A stretch of 64,000 bases of DNA, taken from Astrocystis sublimbata. Lineage: Eukaryota > Ascomycota > Sordariomycetes > Xylariales > Xylariaceae. This document shows positions 1 through 10,499 of the stretch, in pieces (the stretch's first letter is position 1; the number at the start of each line of letters is the position of its first letter). Location of the stretch: the NCBI GenBank assembly GCA_022453515.1, contig JAJNNY010000004.1:62001-126000 (forward strand). Direction: 5' to 3'. The position numbers and the translations under genes are program-made. Below the pieces are notes generated by a model, which was given only the letters and a program-made list of their open reading frames with translations, was not told the origin of the DNA and did no database searches.

Positions 1-1
1 G

Positions 2-3000
2 GTGATTGATGATGGGGATGTCAGTATGGAAGATGTTGCGGCCAGCAATGTGGACTCTGAAGTACCACCACCACCAGCATCAGCAACCTCTGCGTTGGTA
101 CCCGAGCCCATGCTCCCGTCATTCGAAGAAGCTCAGATCGAATCTCGCAATGCTAGCAAACGAGAGTCTAGTACCCCGTCTCCACCCGATGATGATGAAG
201 ATACCGATATCGAAGACGTCGATCTTCAAAGCATTGCGATTGTGCGTGAACACATGCAAACACCCCCGTTGGATGCCTTACCCTGCTTTGATGGAAAGCC
301 CTGGGATAAGGATAAGTCATTCTTGAAATCGATGGACACTCTGCAACCAGACCTCGAGGCCTTCATTCTCCAGAAATTTAGAGATGAGACACGAAGCCAG
401 GATGTTTTGGAAGCACAGCGCAAGGAGGCGTACGGCGGACATTACGACAAGTACATTCGGTTCACCTTGTCAGACGAGCCCGTGGCGGTGAAAAACCGCG
501 AAAAATTCAGCTGTGTCCTGGGAACTACCGATCCAGTACCTGCCCCTAAGCCCGTGGTCGCGGTGGAGTCCAAACCCGAACACCCTCGGCGCAGTAGGTA
601 CGCATCCGAACGTGACCTAGAAAGGGTCCTCGAAGAATCAAGAAAGATCGAGGATGAAAAGCGTGAAAGACAACTTCAGGCTGAGCGGGAGAAGTTTAGA
701 ACCGAAAAGGAAGCTGTGATTCCCCGTCAATACCAGACAGATAAGGAAAGGGAAAACGAATTCTACAGCAGCAACACGGGCTACATTCAACCCGAAAGAA
801 TTGTGGCAACATGGGAAGTTTTGCCCCCTGTCGACAATTTCACAGAGGAGGAGTACAGCCAGTTCGAGAAAGCCTACTTGGAGTACCCCAAGCAGTGGGG
901 CCGCGTTTCCGATCCGCTCGCCAACAGAGACTTTGGCACGGCTATCCAATTCTATTATCTTAAGAAAGAGAAAGAAGAGCTCAATCTCAAGGCAAAACTT
1001 AAGAAGCAGCCTAAGAAGAGAAAGAGAGGCCGTGGTGGCAAAACTCGATCTAGTGCATTGGTCTCCGAGCTCGGGAACGGCGATAATGACAATGAAGAAG
1101 CGCAGGAAACCGGGGAGAATGGTGAGAGAAGGCGGCCACGTAGGGCAGCTGCCCCTACATTCAACTCGGAAGCCACCCCTGCTGCTACGGATGTTGAAAC
1201 CGGAACCCCGGCTGGTACTCCGGGACGAAGAGGCGTAGGTGTGACCAGAGCAGACGGAACTGTTGAGAAGCCTAAACGCGGCCGTCGAGTTAAGGACAAG
1301 GACCAGAAGCAACCTAGGGTCTCGGTTGCTCTGGCTGCGGCACCCACTCCGGGGGTTGCTGCACCGTCTGTGGCCAGCAAGGGCAATCGTTCGCGGTCTG
1401 CATCCAGAGTTCGAAACTTGGACTGGATTGGCCAACCGGGGCAGGACGAACATGGTCGCCAACCCGTTCAGTACGAGCTGGCGCCCAATGTTGGACAACC
1501 AGCTCCCGGCGCCCCTATGCAGCCCTATCCGCATCCACAGCCACTCGTTAGTCCCGAGAGAAGTGGCCCTCCCCCTCCTCCCCCCCCTCCTCCTCCTCCT
1601 TCCATGCCGGATGCGATGGCTCCTCCGCCGCTCCGACCGGATCCACCGGCACAGCCTACGGTGGGTGTACTTGATATAGGTCAATCAACCCCCCCAGATC
1701 GGAAGCCAAGCGGACAGCCTTCCAGTTATTGGAGCGTACCGGAGAATAATGATTTCCCACAGCTACTGAGGTCCTTTGGGAGCGATTGGGTCGCTATTGC
1801 TGCTCACATGAAGAGCAAGACTCATGTCATGGTAAGCGACGCGCACTACTATAACCTGGTGAGGAGGCGTCATTAACTTTCACAGGTTAAAAATTACTAC
1901 GGTCGCCGGAAAGAGAAAGAAAACTGGGAGGCGCTAGTAAAGGAGGCAGACGAGAGAAAGAGCCGCGGAGAGAAACGGCCACCTCCTCCAGTGTTGGCCA
2001 GTTCGAGAAGACGTACTGACACATCGAGCAACCGACCACTTGCAGCGGCGGATTCTATCATGGAAGACGCACCCGCGACGAAACTGGAACACACTCCCAC
2101 CAGTCAGCCCATGAGTGGCCGTTTCAATGTTCCCATTGCTGCTCAACCTCAACCGCCAGTCGCGCAACCAACGTTTGTCCAGGCTTCTCAGCCACCTCCT
2201 CTTGTACCGAGCCACCTCGTTCCTCAAGTAGCACCTCAGCCGCTTTCTCAGCCGACTACGCAAACAATGTCTCCGGTTACCCGGCCTTTGAGAGCCCCGC
2301 TCCCATTCTCCGAACGCGAACCATTTCCTCAGCAAACAGCTCGGACGCCCTTGGTTTCCAAACGTTCGCATACCCCCTCGTCATCCGTGTCAGAAACACC
2401 CGCAAGACGTCCCCTTCCCGGTTCTCTACAAGACGCGCAAGCCGAACGACAGAAGCCAGAGCCAAAGCCAGTGGTCAAGGAACCGCCTCGCCAACAGGAG
2501 CGACAGCCGTTGCGGGTCAAGCAAGAACCAGATCTCGCCCCTCAACACGAGTTTTACACTGGCACGCCTCCAGGAGGAGTTCGGGTTCCGGTGCCGCGCG
2601 TGGAGAGCATGCCAATGTCGTCGCGACCGGTAGATCCTCCTTCGCGTAACCCTGTCCCTGTTCAAGTACCTCAGGCGCCATACCCCGTGCTTCAGCATCA
2701 GCCTAGTCGGACCTTTATGACCGAGCCAGCTCCTTCCTCCCCCGCGCCCCCTCGGCCCGTTCAAACGCTCACTCGACCATCATCTGGGACAAGCGGAGCG
2801 GAGCCATATAACGCTCCGCCAGCTCAGCGCACTCCGCCATCGGCTACTCCTGCACCCCCTCGGGCCCCTAAAACCTCTAGTCTCATGGCGCTGCTTAATG
2901 ACGATCCACCAGCGCCTCCCAAGAGAATAGTTGAAGCTCAACCGTCATCTACACCTCCGCCCCATTCTCTCACTCGGCCTCCTCCGCCGCCGCCACCGCC

Positions 3001-4117
3001 ACCACCGTCTCATGTTCGTCGTGAAGCTTCAGAGGCCCAGCCTTACGGATACTCGAGGAACCCGCCGCCACCACCGCCACCGCCTTCGTCAATGCCATCG
3101 CTAAAACCCTACACTGCATCTCCTCAGGCTCAACCTATGAGCGCCCCGAGACATATGTCTCTCGAGGGGACTGCCGAACGAGACTATTTTGGAGGACGCC
3201 CACGACCTTTCCCTCCTGTCACCGCCAGCTCTCCCCAGAATTCGCCTCATTATCAGCCCCCTGCTCAATCGCCACAGATTCAGTATCAGTCTCAGTCTCC
3301 ATACTCTTATGGCGCACCAATCCAGCCGCACCCACCGAACGCCGCTTCTCCCCCACCTCAATATCCCCCTCAACAACCAATCCCTAGAAGTCACGAACCC
3401 ACAGCTTCTGGCAGGGAGCCTGGGTGGTCTTCTCAAAGCGCTGCACACCCACTCCAACAGCAACAGCACCCACACCCACTCCAGCACCAACATCAACTCC
3501 AGCATCAGCACCAGCACCAGCACCAGCACCAGCACCAGCATCAACTCCAGCATCAGCAACAACTACAGCATCAGCATCAACATCAGCAACCAACCCAGCA
3601 ACCACCAGCATGGTCTACACATACGCCACAACCCCCCAAATCGACACAACTCCCGCCAACGCAGTCGGCTTGGGGTGCACAGCATGCATCTGCGCCAAAG
3701 CCTCCTCCGCCAGGTAGCTCCGTACCGCCACAGGCTGCATGGTCTCATGCCCCTCCTCGCGGACACGAACCGGTGACGCTGCGTGAATATCATCCGTCAA
3801 CACGCATGCAACCACCTTCGCAGGGGCCTTATCCACCTACGTCTCGAGCCCCCGAACCACCACCTCCGCAGGGTCCTGTAGGCTATACTCGGTATAGTAA
3901 CACCCCTATTCCAGGACGGGACCCCAGGCTGGACCCTCGGGGGGAACCGGGTCCCCCGCGCAGTTTTACCCCTGTCGGCTACGACAACAGGGCATATCAG
4001 CCCCCGGCACAAGATTTGCGAGATGCGCATCTTCGTGAACAACAGCAGCAACAGCAATTGAGGCCACAAGATAGGCATCTCTATGAGCGGCAACCTCCGG
4101 ACAGATATGGACGATAG
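2..4117 (+). CDS. SNT1/NCoR-like SANT-domain corepressor, 5' partial
   Basis: Two coding blocks join across a 54-bp intron (1832-1885, gtaagc...cacag); the frame enters from the left edge, so the N-terminus is missing. About 1,354 residues are visible. A first SANT/Myb-like domain lies near visible residues 275-330 (FTEEEYSQFEKAYLEYP). A second lies near 575-630 and is completed only by splicing (the helix ending KTHVMVKNYYGRRKE). Between them is a basic KKQPKKRKRGRGGK stretch, a likely nuclear localisation signal. The C-terminal 700 residues are low-complexity: polyproline runs and a long His/Gln tract at 3450-3603. Two spaced SANT domains in a very long disordered protein match fungal Snt1, the scaffold of the Set3 histone deacetylase complex and the fungal counterpart of NCoR/SMRT. 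The role as a nuclear corepressor is inferred from family. The family call is good; the exact orthology is not tested. Confidence 0.8.
3450..3603 (+). repeat. His/Gln-coding hexanucleotide repeat (caccag)n inside the SANT gene
   Basis: The sequence is an imperfect run of cac/cat and cag/caa codons with a core of at least five perfect CACCAG units near 3509-3540. It encodes alternating His-Gln with occasional Leu. This is a replication-slippage-prone tract inside an exon, and the reading frame is kept throughout. Confidence 0.9.
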
Positions 4118-5906
4118 TGGCTCTTTTGATATTCGACAGAATTCAGATCGCTTATTGAACGATCGATCGAGACTGGCATGCCGATGAGGACGTAAAGCAG
4201 GATTCGGCGCATATATACTTATCCAAGAGATCGTAAGAAGCACTATTGGTGGAAGGCTTGTTGATTCATCGAACGTGCTGCCTGCGACACATAAAGTAAT
4301 GGCGTTGAGTGGGAAAAAAAAATTCTTGAACGATGAGCGTATCGAGTGAAACACACCATTAGCATATATGAACATATAAATAGATACAAACAATTTGATA
4401 ACGATCCGTACCAAACGTTCATGCCTGTTTGCTTAAGGCGATGCTTACCTAGCTGATATGTCCGAATCGACCATTTCGCTACAATCTTGGAGGGCTACGG
4501 CATCAGTTCAGGTATCGTCAACATTAGGTGTGAGTTTGCTGACCGTAGTTTCGAGCTGACGCCCTTATCAAGTCCCAGTAAAAAATCAAAAGATTCACTA
4601 GGTTTGGTCAGACATCAACCTATAGCGCCGTACGGACAAGACTGGCTGTTAGATGGCTTATTTAATCTGGCCTCGCCGCCAAAGACTAGGAACCTATCAC
4701 AGTCTCTCGGGCGATACTGTTGCTCCTGTTGTTGTTCTGGTAGCCAGGTTGTGTGTGATTTACACGATGATGTTGAGAATGGAACTAAGGCTGGCATCTC
4801 CTATTCAAATTACCTACGTAGTAGTCACCAAGTATTCGTCTTCTTGCGATACAAAGGGATATAGATTGTTCATCCCGAAAATTGCGAGCACTGTGCCATG
4901 ATATAAGGCATTCCACCGCGCTTACAGAAGCTCAGCTAATATGAAATATGCGGCGACTGTGCGATGGCAACTTCAATTGTCAATCGAGTGCTCTCAAGCA
5001 CGCCACGGTTGAACTGTCTCCCAATTGTGTCAGGAGTGTAGCAGAGTCCTTTTCTGGGCCAAGTACCTAGTAGTATATATGGAATAATGAAAGCTTCAAG
5101 TCGTTACCATTTACTCTTATATGAACAAGACTTCTATCCTGACACATAAGGCTCCGCTCTGGAAATAAGCTGGCAACTATGAAGGAGAGCGGTCGTTTCC
5201 ACGGGGGAATTCAGCTTACGTACATGCTCACCACATCTCAGCTCGGCATGAAGAGTGGCGTTCATGTACAAGTAAGCAGGGTCCGCCGAAACACACGAGA
5301 GCCTCATTCGCTACCACACCACCTTGGCTGCGGGGGCACGTGAAAGTAGAGCTTTTGGTGAGATCCAGACACCCAGACAGCCCCAGCCCCACCTGAGTGC
5401 GACCTCGTACCCAAACAAGCCTTGATCGACTTAGGTAGACATGCATTAGCATCGAGACGTACACTAGTATACAGCAGCTGAGACCGACCATGGCTCGCAT
5501 GGCTTACGTTACGATGAGGACGTGTCAGAGAAAGGTTGCCAACTAGGAAAGTGGTATTATCCCTTTTGAAATGCATGCCGGCATTAGTGCGGAAATTGCA
5601 ATTGCAACCCCAGGGCAGAATAAGAGAATAGAGAGAGGGAACCGTTCCAGCTCCTCCAAGGTCATCATGGTCTGGCCCTCCAGCTACAACGAAAATAAGG
5701 CTTGCCGCCTAGCTTCTCCTCCTCGCCATCCACCTCGTGTCTCGAGAGAGGGTTTGCACTTCAATTTCGATATACGTAGTGGAGTATGAACGAGCCTCGT
5801 TGTCGCTTTTGAAGCCGAGGTGTCATCTATCTGTGTCCTTTTTTTTTCTCAGCCTTACCACCCTTTTTTTTGGTTGAATATTCCCAGGGAGGCTCCTCAA
5901 AGGTGA
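4118..5906. other. Intergenic stretch, no supported gene
   Basis: The stretch contains only short open frames without convincing codon pattern, splice structure or recognisable motif. A T-rich run (5829-5878) lies just upstream of the next gene and could be part of its promoter or leader. Confidence 0.6.
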
Positions 5907-6575
5907 ATGAAAATGAGATCCCTCGCCGCATCTGTGCCGCCGTTAGCGCTCGCACTCGCACTCGCGATCTGCATCATCGACGTGTTTTCGCCTTGTGTGA
6001 GGGCTAGCACTGTCCTCACCTTCAGCGATGGAGACTGCCGCACGCGTTTGGCGTCAGTCGCCGTCCCAGACGCCCTGGACGGCATGTGTACGAAGTTCCA
6101 CAAAGGTTATTCAAGCCTCATGATTGGAACTCTGGGCACCAGTTGTACAGGTATGTGGCTTTGTCTGGCACTGACTGTGACATGCTTCGCTTCATCGCCA
6201 CCATGAGCCATGACGAACTAATGCGAGCTATTAGCCACTTTCTACGGCGATGATCCCATGGAGCCAATCTACTCACAGAACAATCGGACACTGGCCGAGG
6301 AAGAGACCTGCTACAATTCCTTATGGCTCTATTTCAGTGTGGATGATTGCGAAGGCTCCGGCGCCACCGCTTCCGGCACCACAACGGCTGCCGGCGCCAT
6401 TGTCAACGGCAACGTCATCCAGTGTATCTACATCGACAACATCAACTACGTCAGCAACATCGACACCTGCTACCATATCCGCCTCGGGAGGAGGCTCCAA
6501 CCAAATAAACGTGTTCATGCCTGTTTACTTGTAAAAAAAATTCCCTTAATCATAGAACCATTATATAATCAATAA
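5907..6575 (+). CDS. Small secreted cysteine-containing protein, 3' end uncertain
   Basis: Exon 1 (5907-6150) and exon 2 (from 6235) join across an 84-bp intron (gtatgt...ttag) in correct phase (TSCTATFYGDD). The N-terminus has a strong signal peptide: MKMR, a hydrophobic Leu/Ala core, then a likely cleavage near CVRAS. The mature part has several cysteines (DGDC, DGMC, TSC, EETC, VDDC). In this frame exon 2 runs to 6575, but its last 40 codons enter the AT-rich repeat tract and look unnatural. The +1 frame gives a more protein-like ending (GGGSNQINVFMPVYL, stop near 6534). A frameshift or unrecognised intron near 6430-6480 is therefore possible. No family is recognised. Secretion is well supported; effector-like function is only a guess from size and location beside the repeat island. 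Confidence 0.5.
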
Positions 6576-6760
6576 ATTATATTTATATAATCACTATATA
6601 ATTAGGTAATAACTATTATATAATTAGGTAATAATAACTATAGTTCTAAATCTAACCCCCCCCCCCCTTTTAAAACGTATCTCCGTTTTAGTTTACTATA
6701 TTTAACTTTGCTTCTAAAACGTATCTCCGTTTTGGTTTACCGTATTTGACTTCGGCCCCT
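6540..6760. repeat. AT-rich RIP-like tract with short tandem copies and a C run
   Basis: The unit tatataattaggtaataa occurs twice near 6590-6635. A C run at about 6655-6667 follows. Then two copies of a roughly 50-bp unit beginning aaaacgtatctccgtttt lie at about 6673 and 6716. The copies differ by G/A and C/T changes (ttagtttactatatttaac versus ttggtttaccgtatttgac), the transition signature of RIP. Confidence 0.65.
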
Positions 6761-6938
6761 CAATTAGTATCTGTATCACTTTTTCCTGTCCTATACGTCG
6801 GTAGATCGGGCTAATTACTACTTACGGTGCTTGGCTATATTAGAATCGGCAAGGCAGGCCAACAACAGATATTGCAGTCCTCTAGTGGGCGATAGATAAA
6901 GGATCCCTCAGTTGTATGTAGGACATCGACTGTCTTAC

Positions 6939-7122
6939 GACGGATGACCGGTCAGCCACTCCCGAAGGAATGTAGCTGGGTCCGTCATCCTATCTTACGG
7001 CCCGTGCAGATGAAGCCCATGGGGGTATGTTCTTGCGACGGATGGTCAGCCACTCCCGAAGGAATGTAGCTGGGTCCGTTGCTATCTCACGGCCCGTGCA
7101 GATGAAGCCCATGGGGGTATGT
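6939..7122 (+). repeat. Direct repeat, two copies of about 86-92 bp
   Basis: Copy A (6939-7030) and copy B (7037-7122) both begin gacggatg, carry cactcccgaaggaatgtag, and end gcccatgggggtatgt. They differ by a small indel and a few substitutions. No coding potential is evident. Confidence 0.85.
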
Positions 7123-7221
7123 AGCACATCAACTATATCGCTTCACGGTGTTCCTTTAAGGACGATGTCGTCCGCACGGTGCTTTACGTTGGGTGGAGGT
7201 CCCCGGCCGGTGTGTGGGGTT

Positions 7222-7345
7222 GCGGGCCACATCATAGCAATCCGCTATTGAAGTCATACGGCAATGGTTAGGTAAGTTGGAATATGTTCCTCCAGCCGGG
7301 CCGCATCATAGTAGTCGGCAATCGAACTCATGCGGCAGTTAGGTG
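7222..7345 (-). repeat. Two copies of a dispersed coding-like motif (third copy at 11086-11135)
   Basis: On the minus strand two segments (7222-7262 and 7297-7345) each read C-R-M-(S/T)-S-I-A-D-(Y/C)-Y-D-(V/A)-A-R. A third copy at 11086-11135 reads CHMSSVADYYDVAQ. Nucleotide differences fall largely at third codon positions and are mainly transitions. This fits relics of a multicopy protein-coding sequence rather than a random duplication. The family is not recognised. Confidence 0.5.
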
Positions 7346-7365
7346 CTGGCGTATCCCGGCAGCCA

Positions 7366-7800
7366 TTATCGTTTGTTGTGGTCCCATAGCGCCTCCAGAT
7401 ATTCGCCGACTAGCTGCACAACAGTTTTTCTGATTCTCTGGAGCGAAGACTCAGCGTCCTGAAGTTGAGATGGTCTGACAAGGTGCTGCGGCTGATCTGC
7501 CTTGTTGAGCAAGAGGAGCTTAAACCGCCTTGGCGAGGATTCTGAAGCCCCACCAGAGGTTGTCCGCCATCATCCGAGTACCTGTAATTCATGCGCTTGC
7601 GTTTATCTTCGGTCGCCTCGAAGCACGGGTCGCGGCCTGCATCTTCTGCGACAGCTTGCGCGCCGCCGTCTCACACCTGCATCTTATCCCAAAGCGCGTT
7701 CATGTCCTCGATGCTGCCTGCCACGCTCCACCACGTCCGGCTGACCGGTCTCATCATGATGTATTTTCGAAGGAGCTTTCGTGCTCGGGGATCTCGTAGT
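7366..7800 (-). pseudogene. Degraded protein-coding relic, family unknown
   Basis: Minus-strand reading gives protein-like segments in shifting frames. Codons 7560 to 7366 form an open 64-codon stretch ending LVGEYLEALWDHNKR and a TAA stop. Before it, in another frame, come EATEDKRKRMNYRYSDDGGQ and, further upstream, ARKLLRKYIMMRPVSRTWW followed by SIEDMNALWDKMQ. At least two frame changes and in-frame stops separate the pieces. The charged, heptad-like SSLQRIRKTVVQLVGEYLEAL suggests a C-terminal helix. The product is not recognised. It sits next to the dispersed motif copies and may belong to the same decayed gene family. Confidence 0.4.
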
Positions 7801-8174
7801 AGTCTCCAGTATAAAGAAATTCTAGAAAACGTTTCACGCTATTAAGGTCGAAATCCATGTTTATGGATTAGCTCTTGGCTTCCTAGGAGGTTATAAGTAA
7901 GGGCCCTCGTACTCGTAGATAAAAGGCAAGGGTATAAATGGCAAGCGACGAATATCAACTTACGGAAAAGTTGCTTGCTAGGGCGGCTGTTGGGACCGGA
8001 GAATGTGTATAGGTAATGACTCTATATGTTGCGAATTCGACACTTTCGCAGGTAATTGTGAGGTCACTAAAGCCGCGGGTGGCCGTAAGCTGCGCTTCTA
8101 GAGACCGTGAGGATTGCGCCATGCTAGACGTAGGGATGCGGTATCGTTAAGATACTGGACTGGTTTACGGGCAG

Positions 8175-8705
8175 GTGCAAGGCTCGCAGGCAGCTTTATC
8201 TGACGACTTGGTGCTGTGGTGGCGATGGATAGAGTCGACGGCGGTGGTGGCTGAATTACATCGGCAATTGTCTGGAGAAGTTTCTCATAAGGAGACGACC
8301 TCAGGCTCACCGAGCTTAGAGTCAGGCTTACAGATCAGCCATGTCTTGAAGCAAACCCACAACGAGAAGGGAGACAACCTTATCAAGGGAATGCCTTTCC
8401 ATATCGTGCTCACTGTTCCTGACAGTTGGCACGACTGGGCGAGAAATCGAATGCGTCAGGCGGCAGGGATGGCGGGCATTCTAGCATACCGCGAGGCTGG
8501 AAAGACTGTGCTTTCGTTCGTCTCCGACCCAGCTGCTTACTTGCCGCCTCTTCCGAAGTTTCTGGCGAAGGGTTCCGGTTTTGTTCAACTTGTTGATGCA
8601 GCCGGTAAACACAGAAGGGCCAAGAGAGAAACTGCAGGTAGCTGGGCCACGGAGCTCGGCAACGAGGTGCTGGAATGTTCCGGCACACATTACAGCTCGG
8701 CGTAA
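8175..8705 (+). pseudogene. Hsp70-like ATPase fragment, probable relic
   Basis: An open frame of 176 codons contains FHIVLTVPDSWHDWARNRMRQAAGMAGIL followed by GKTVLSFVSDPAA in consecutive order (quoted in two parts). This resembles the phosphate-binding/connect region of expanded fungal Hsp70-like proteins (typically a VTLP-x-x-W segment, an RMRQAA-type helix, then an SEPEAA motif). The following GFVQLVDAAGK could be a degraded D-x-G-G-G-T nucleotide loop. The N-terminal nucleotide-binding segment and the rest of the ATPase are absent, and sequence after 8620 does not resemble the family. A fragment in a repeat-rich area is most likely non-functional. Confidence 0.45.
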
Positions 8706-8884
8706 TTCTCGGTTGCTGCGTCTGCCACCAAGGAAAGAATATCCATGTTGCCGATTCACATTGCTGGGTCCGAATGCCTCCCTCTAGCTTGGCGAGAGCA
8801 ATTGCAGAGGGCATGTTGCAACGTTGGCAAGGATAGCGAAGCGTGCGAAGCCATGATGTTGGGTTCAGTCATTCCTGGATTGGC

Positions 8885-9156
8885 CAAAGTCGGACTCTTC
8901 CCTGTACCAGAGTCGAACTTCTAAAGGACAATCTCGAGATCCACCCGTTTGTCGGCATCAGCTAAAGCCGGACTCTTCCCTATACCGGGGTCGAAGTGCC
9001 AAAGGACAATCTCGATACGATTAAGATCTACTCGTTTATTAGTATTAGTTAAAGCTAAACTCTTCCTTATACTAAAGTTAAGGATTAAACAAAAAGTATT
9101 AAATTTTTAAAGAATAATCTTAATATAATTAAAATCTATTTATTTATTAATAAAAC
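8885..9156. repeat. Tandem array, left part, progressively RIP-mutated
   Basis: Units begin near 8886, 8963 and 9048. Each starts with a variant of aaagccggactcttccctat and contains a variant of aaggacaatctcgatacgat. The third unit has become AT-rich (aaagctaaactcttccttat, agaataatcttaatataatt). The array resumes at 10297 after the transposon. Confidence 0.75.
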
Positions 9157-9158
9157 TA

Positions 9159-10295
9159 ACGTTATCTATAAGTAACCTTCGCACTTTTCAACATTTCTAA
9201 ACCTTCTACCTTTATTTATAAATATTTTACTAATCACAATATAACACGTAAATCTAGTAAAGCCAATCTACAGCTAGCAATTTAGGCTAAAAAACACAAC
9301 CCTAAATTTTCCCTACGTAAGATTGCTAAGATCTATAATATCTATAACCGTACATTATCCCTACGCCTTAACGGTTCCTAACCACACCACCTTGCCAACC
9401 AAAAATTACGAAAACTTACGATATCTAAAGAAGATACGATTATTAGACGCGTAATCGAGCTAGATTCGCGAACGTTTCCGCCCCGGCTTCGATATATTAA
9501 AGAAATAGCCAATATCCTCCGACACGTACGCGACACGAAGCCCGTGGGCAAGAACTGGGCCTCGAACTTTATACAACGACGACCTAACCTCCGAATATGT
9601 CTAAATCGTTAAATCGATTACTAGCGAGCCTTTAACAAAGATCTTATAAGTTATCGCGTGTGGTTTAAGCTTGTAGCTAATATAATCGCGAAATACGGTA
9701 TCGCGGTCAAGCCCAAACTACCCCTCCCAGCTTGGACTTCTAAAACACCTACCACTTCCCTTAAAGCCTTAGAACAGTCAACTCTTATTAAAAGCAGTAT
9801 CCAAAGGTATTAAGAGAGCTTACCGATACCGATTCTCTAGTTAATTGACTTAATTACAAAGGCTATACATATTATAATATATAAGAACGCCCTCCTCTGC
9901 CAAAAGAACAAAGAACTTCGCGAGACTAACCATATGTTTAGCAAACGTCGCAGGACAAAAAACAAGCGACTAGTACGTAGAGGACCTCTTACTATAGAGG
10001 ATTCTCAAGTTCTACGGGAATTAGAAGGCGATAATAATATTGAATTAGTAGTAGAAGGTGAAAGTAGTCGTCTAGCGAAAAGGGCGCGGACGGGTTAAAA
10101 GCGGTATGGCATCTACGGCGGCAAGGGATATAATACACGAACATATTAAATAGAAATAGAAACCTTTAAAGAAGACGATTCTGATTGATTTGAACTGTTT
10201 TAATCGTATTATTATTGTTTTTTTAATAATGGCGCGAAATGTGTGCTAAAAAGTGCAAAGGTTACTTGGGTGCGAAGGTTACTTGTGGATAACGT
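9159..10295 (+). mobile_element. Internally deleted, RIP-mutated pogo/Fot1-type DNA transposon
   Basis: Terminal inverted repeats of 26 bp lie at 9159-9184 and 10270-10295 and begin ACGTTATC. They match at 24 of 26 positions, the two differences being C/T. The element is flanked by TA on both sides (9157-9158 and 10296-10297), the target duplication of Tc1/mariner-pogo elements. Inside, plus-strand reading gives a degraded transposase: an N-terminal helix-turn-helix region (FSLRKIAKIYN, TLSLRLNG), a CENP-B-type segment (FPPRLRYIKEIANILRHVRD, PVGKNWASNFIQRRP), then IIAKYGIA. It jumps straight to the family's C-terminal tail (ALEQSTLIKSSIQRY, then a basic SKRRRTKNKR and a stop at 10096). The DDE catalytic core is missing and stops interrupt the frame, so the element cannot encode its own transposase. 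Confidence 0.85.
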
Positions 10296-10296
10296 T

Positions 10297-10490
10297 ACTA
10301 TAACTTTTAAGTTAATAATTAATAAAAAGTATTAAACTTTTAAAAAGTAATCTCGATATAATTAAAATTTATTTATTTATTAATAAAACCGGACTTTTTT
10401 TATACCGGGGTTAGGGATTAGATAAGAAGTATTAAACTTCTAAAGAACAATCTCAATACGATTAAAATCTACCCGTTCGTTAGTAAAGAA
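10297..10490. repeat. Tandem array, right part
   Basis: Two further AT-rich units of the array seen at 8885-9156 continue here (variants agtattaaacttttaaaaag and agtattaaacttctaaagaa, then ttagtaaag). The transposon at 9159-10295 therefore inserted into a pre-existing array. Confidence 0.7.
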
Positions 10491-10499
10491 TAGATGCCA

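Noticed and set aside
638..1684. 348-codon open frame on the minus strand
   Set aside because: It lies antisense to the SANT-domain gene; the plus strand carries the recognised domains and the intron, and the antisense product has no recognisable motif.
3101..3776. Open frames on both strands through the His/Gln tract
   Set aside because: Simple-repeat DNA lacks stops in several frames; only the frame joined to the SANT domains is supported.
4487..4864. 125-codon plus-strand frame
   Set aside because: It begins with a non-ATG codon, has no family motif and no splice context.
6939..7122. Possible CRISPR-like direct repeats
   Set aside because: There are only two long copies without regular spacers in a eukaryotic genome; it is a simple duplication.
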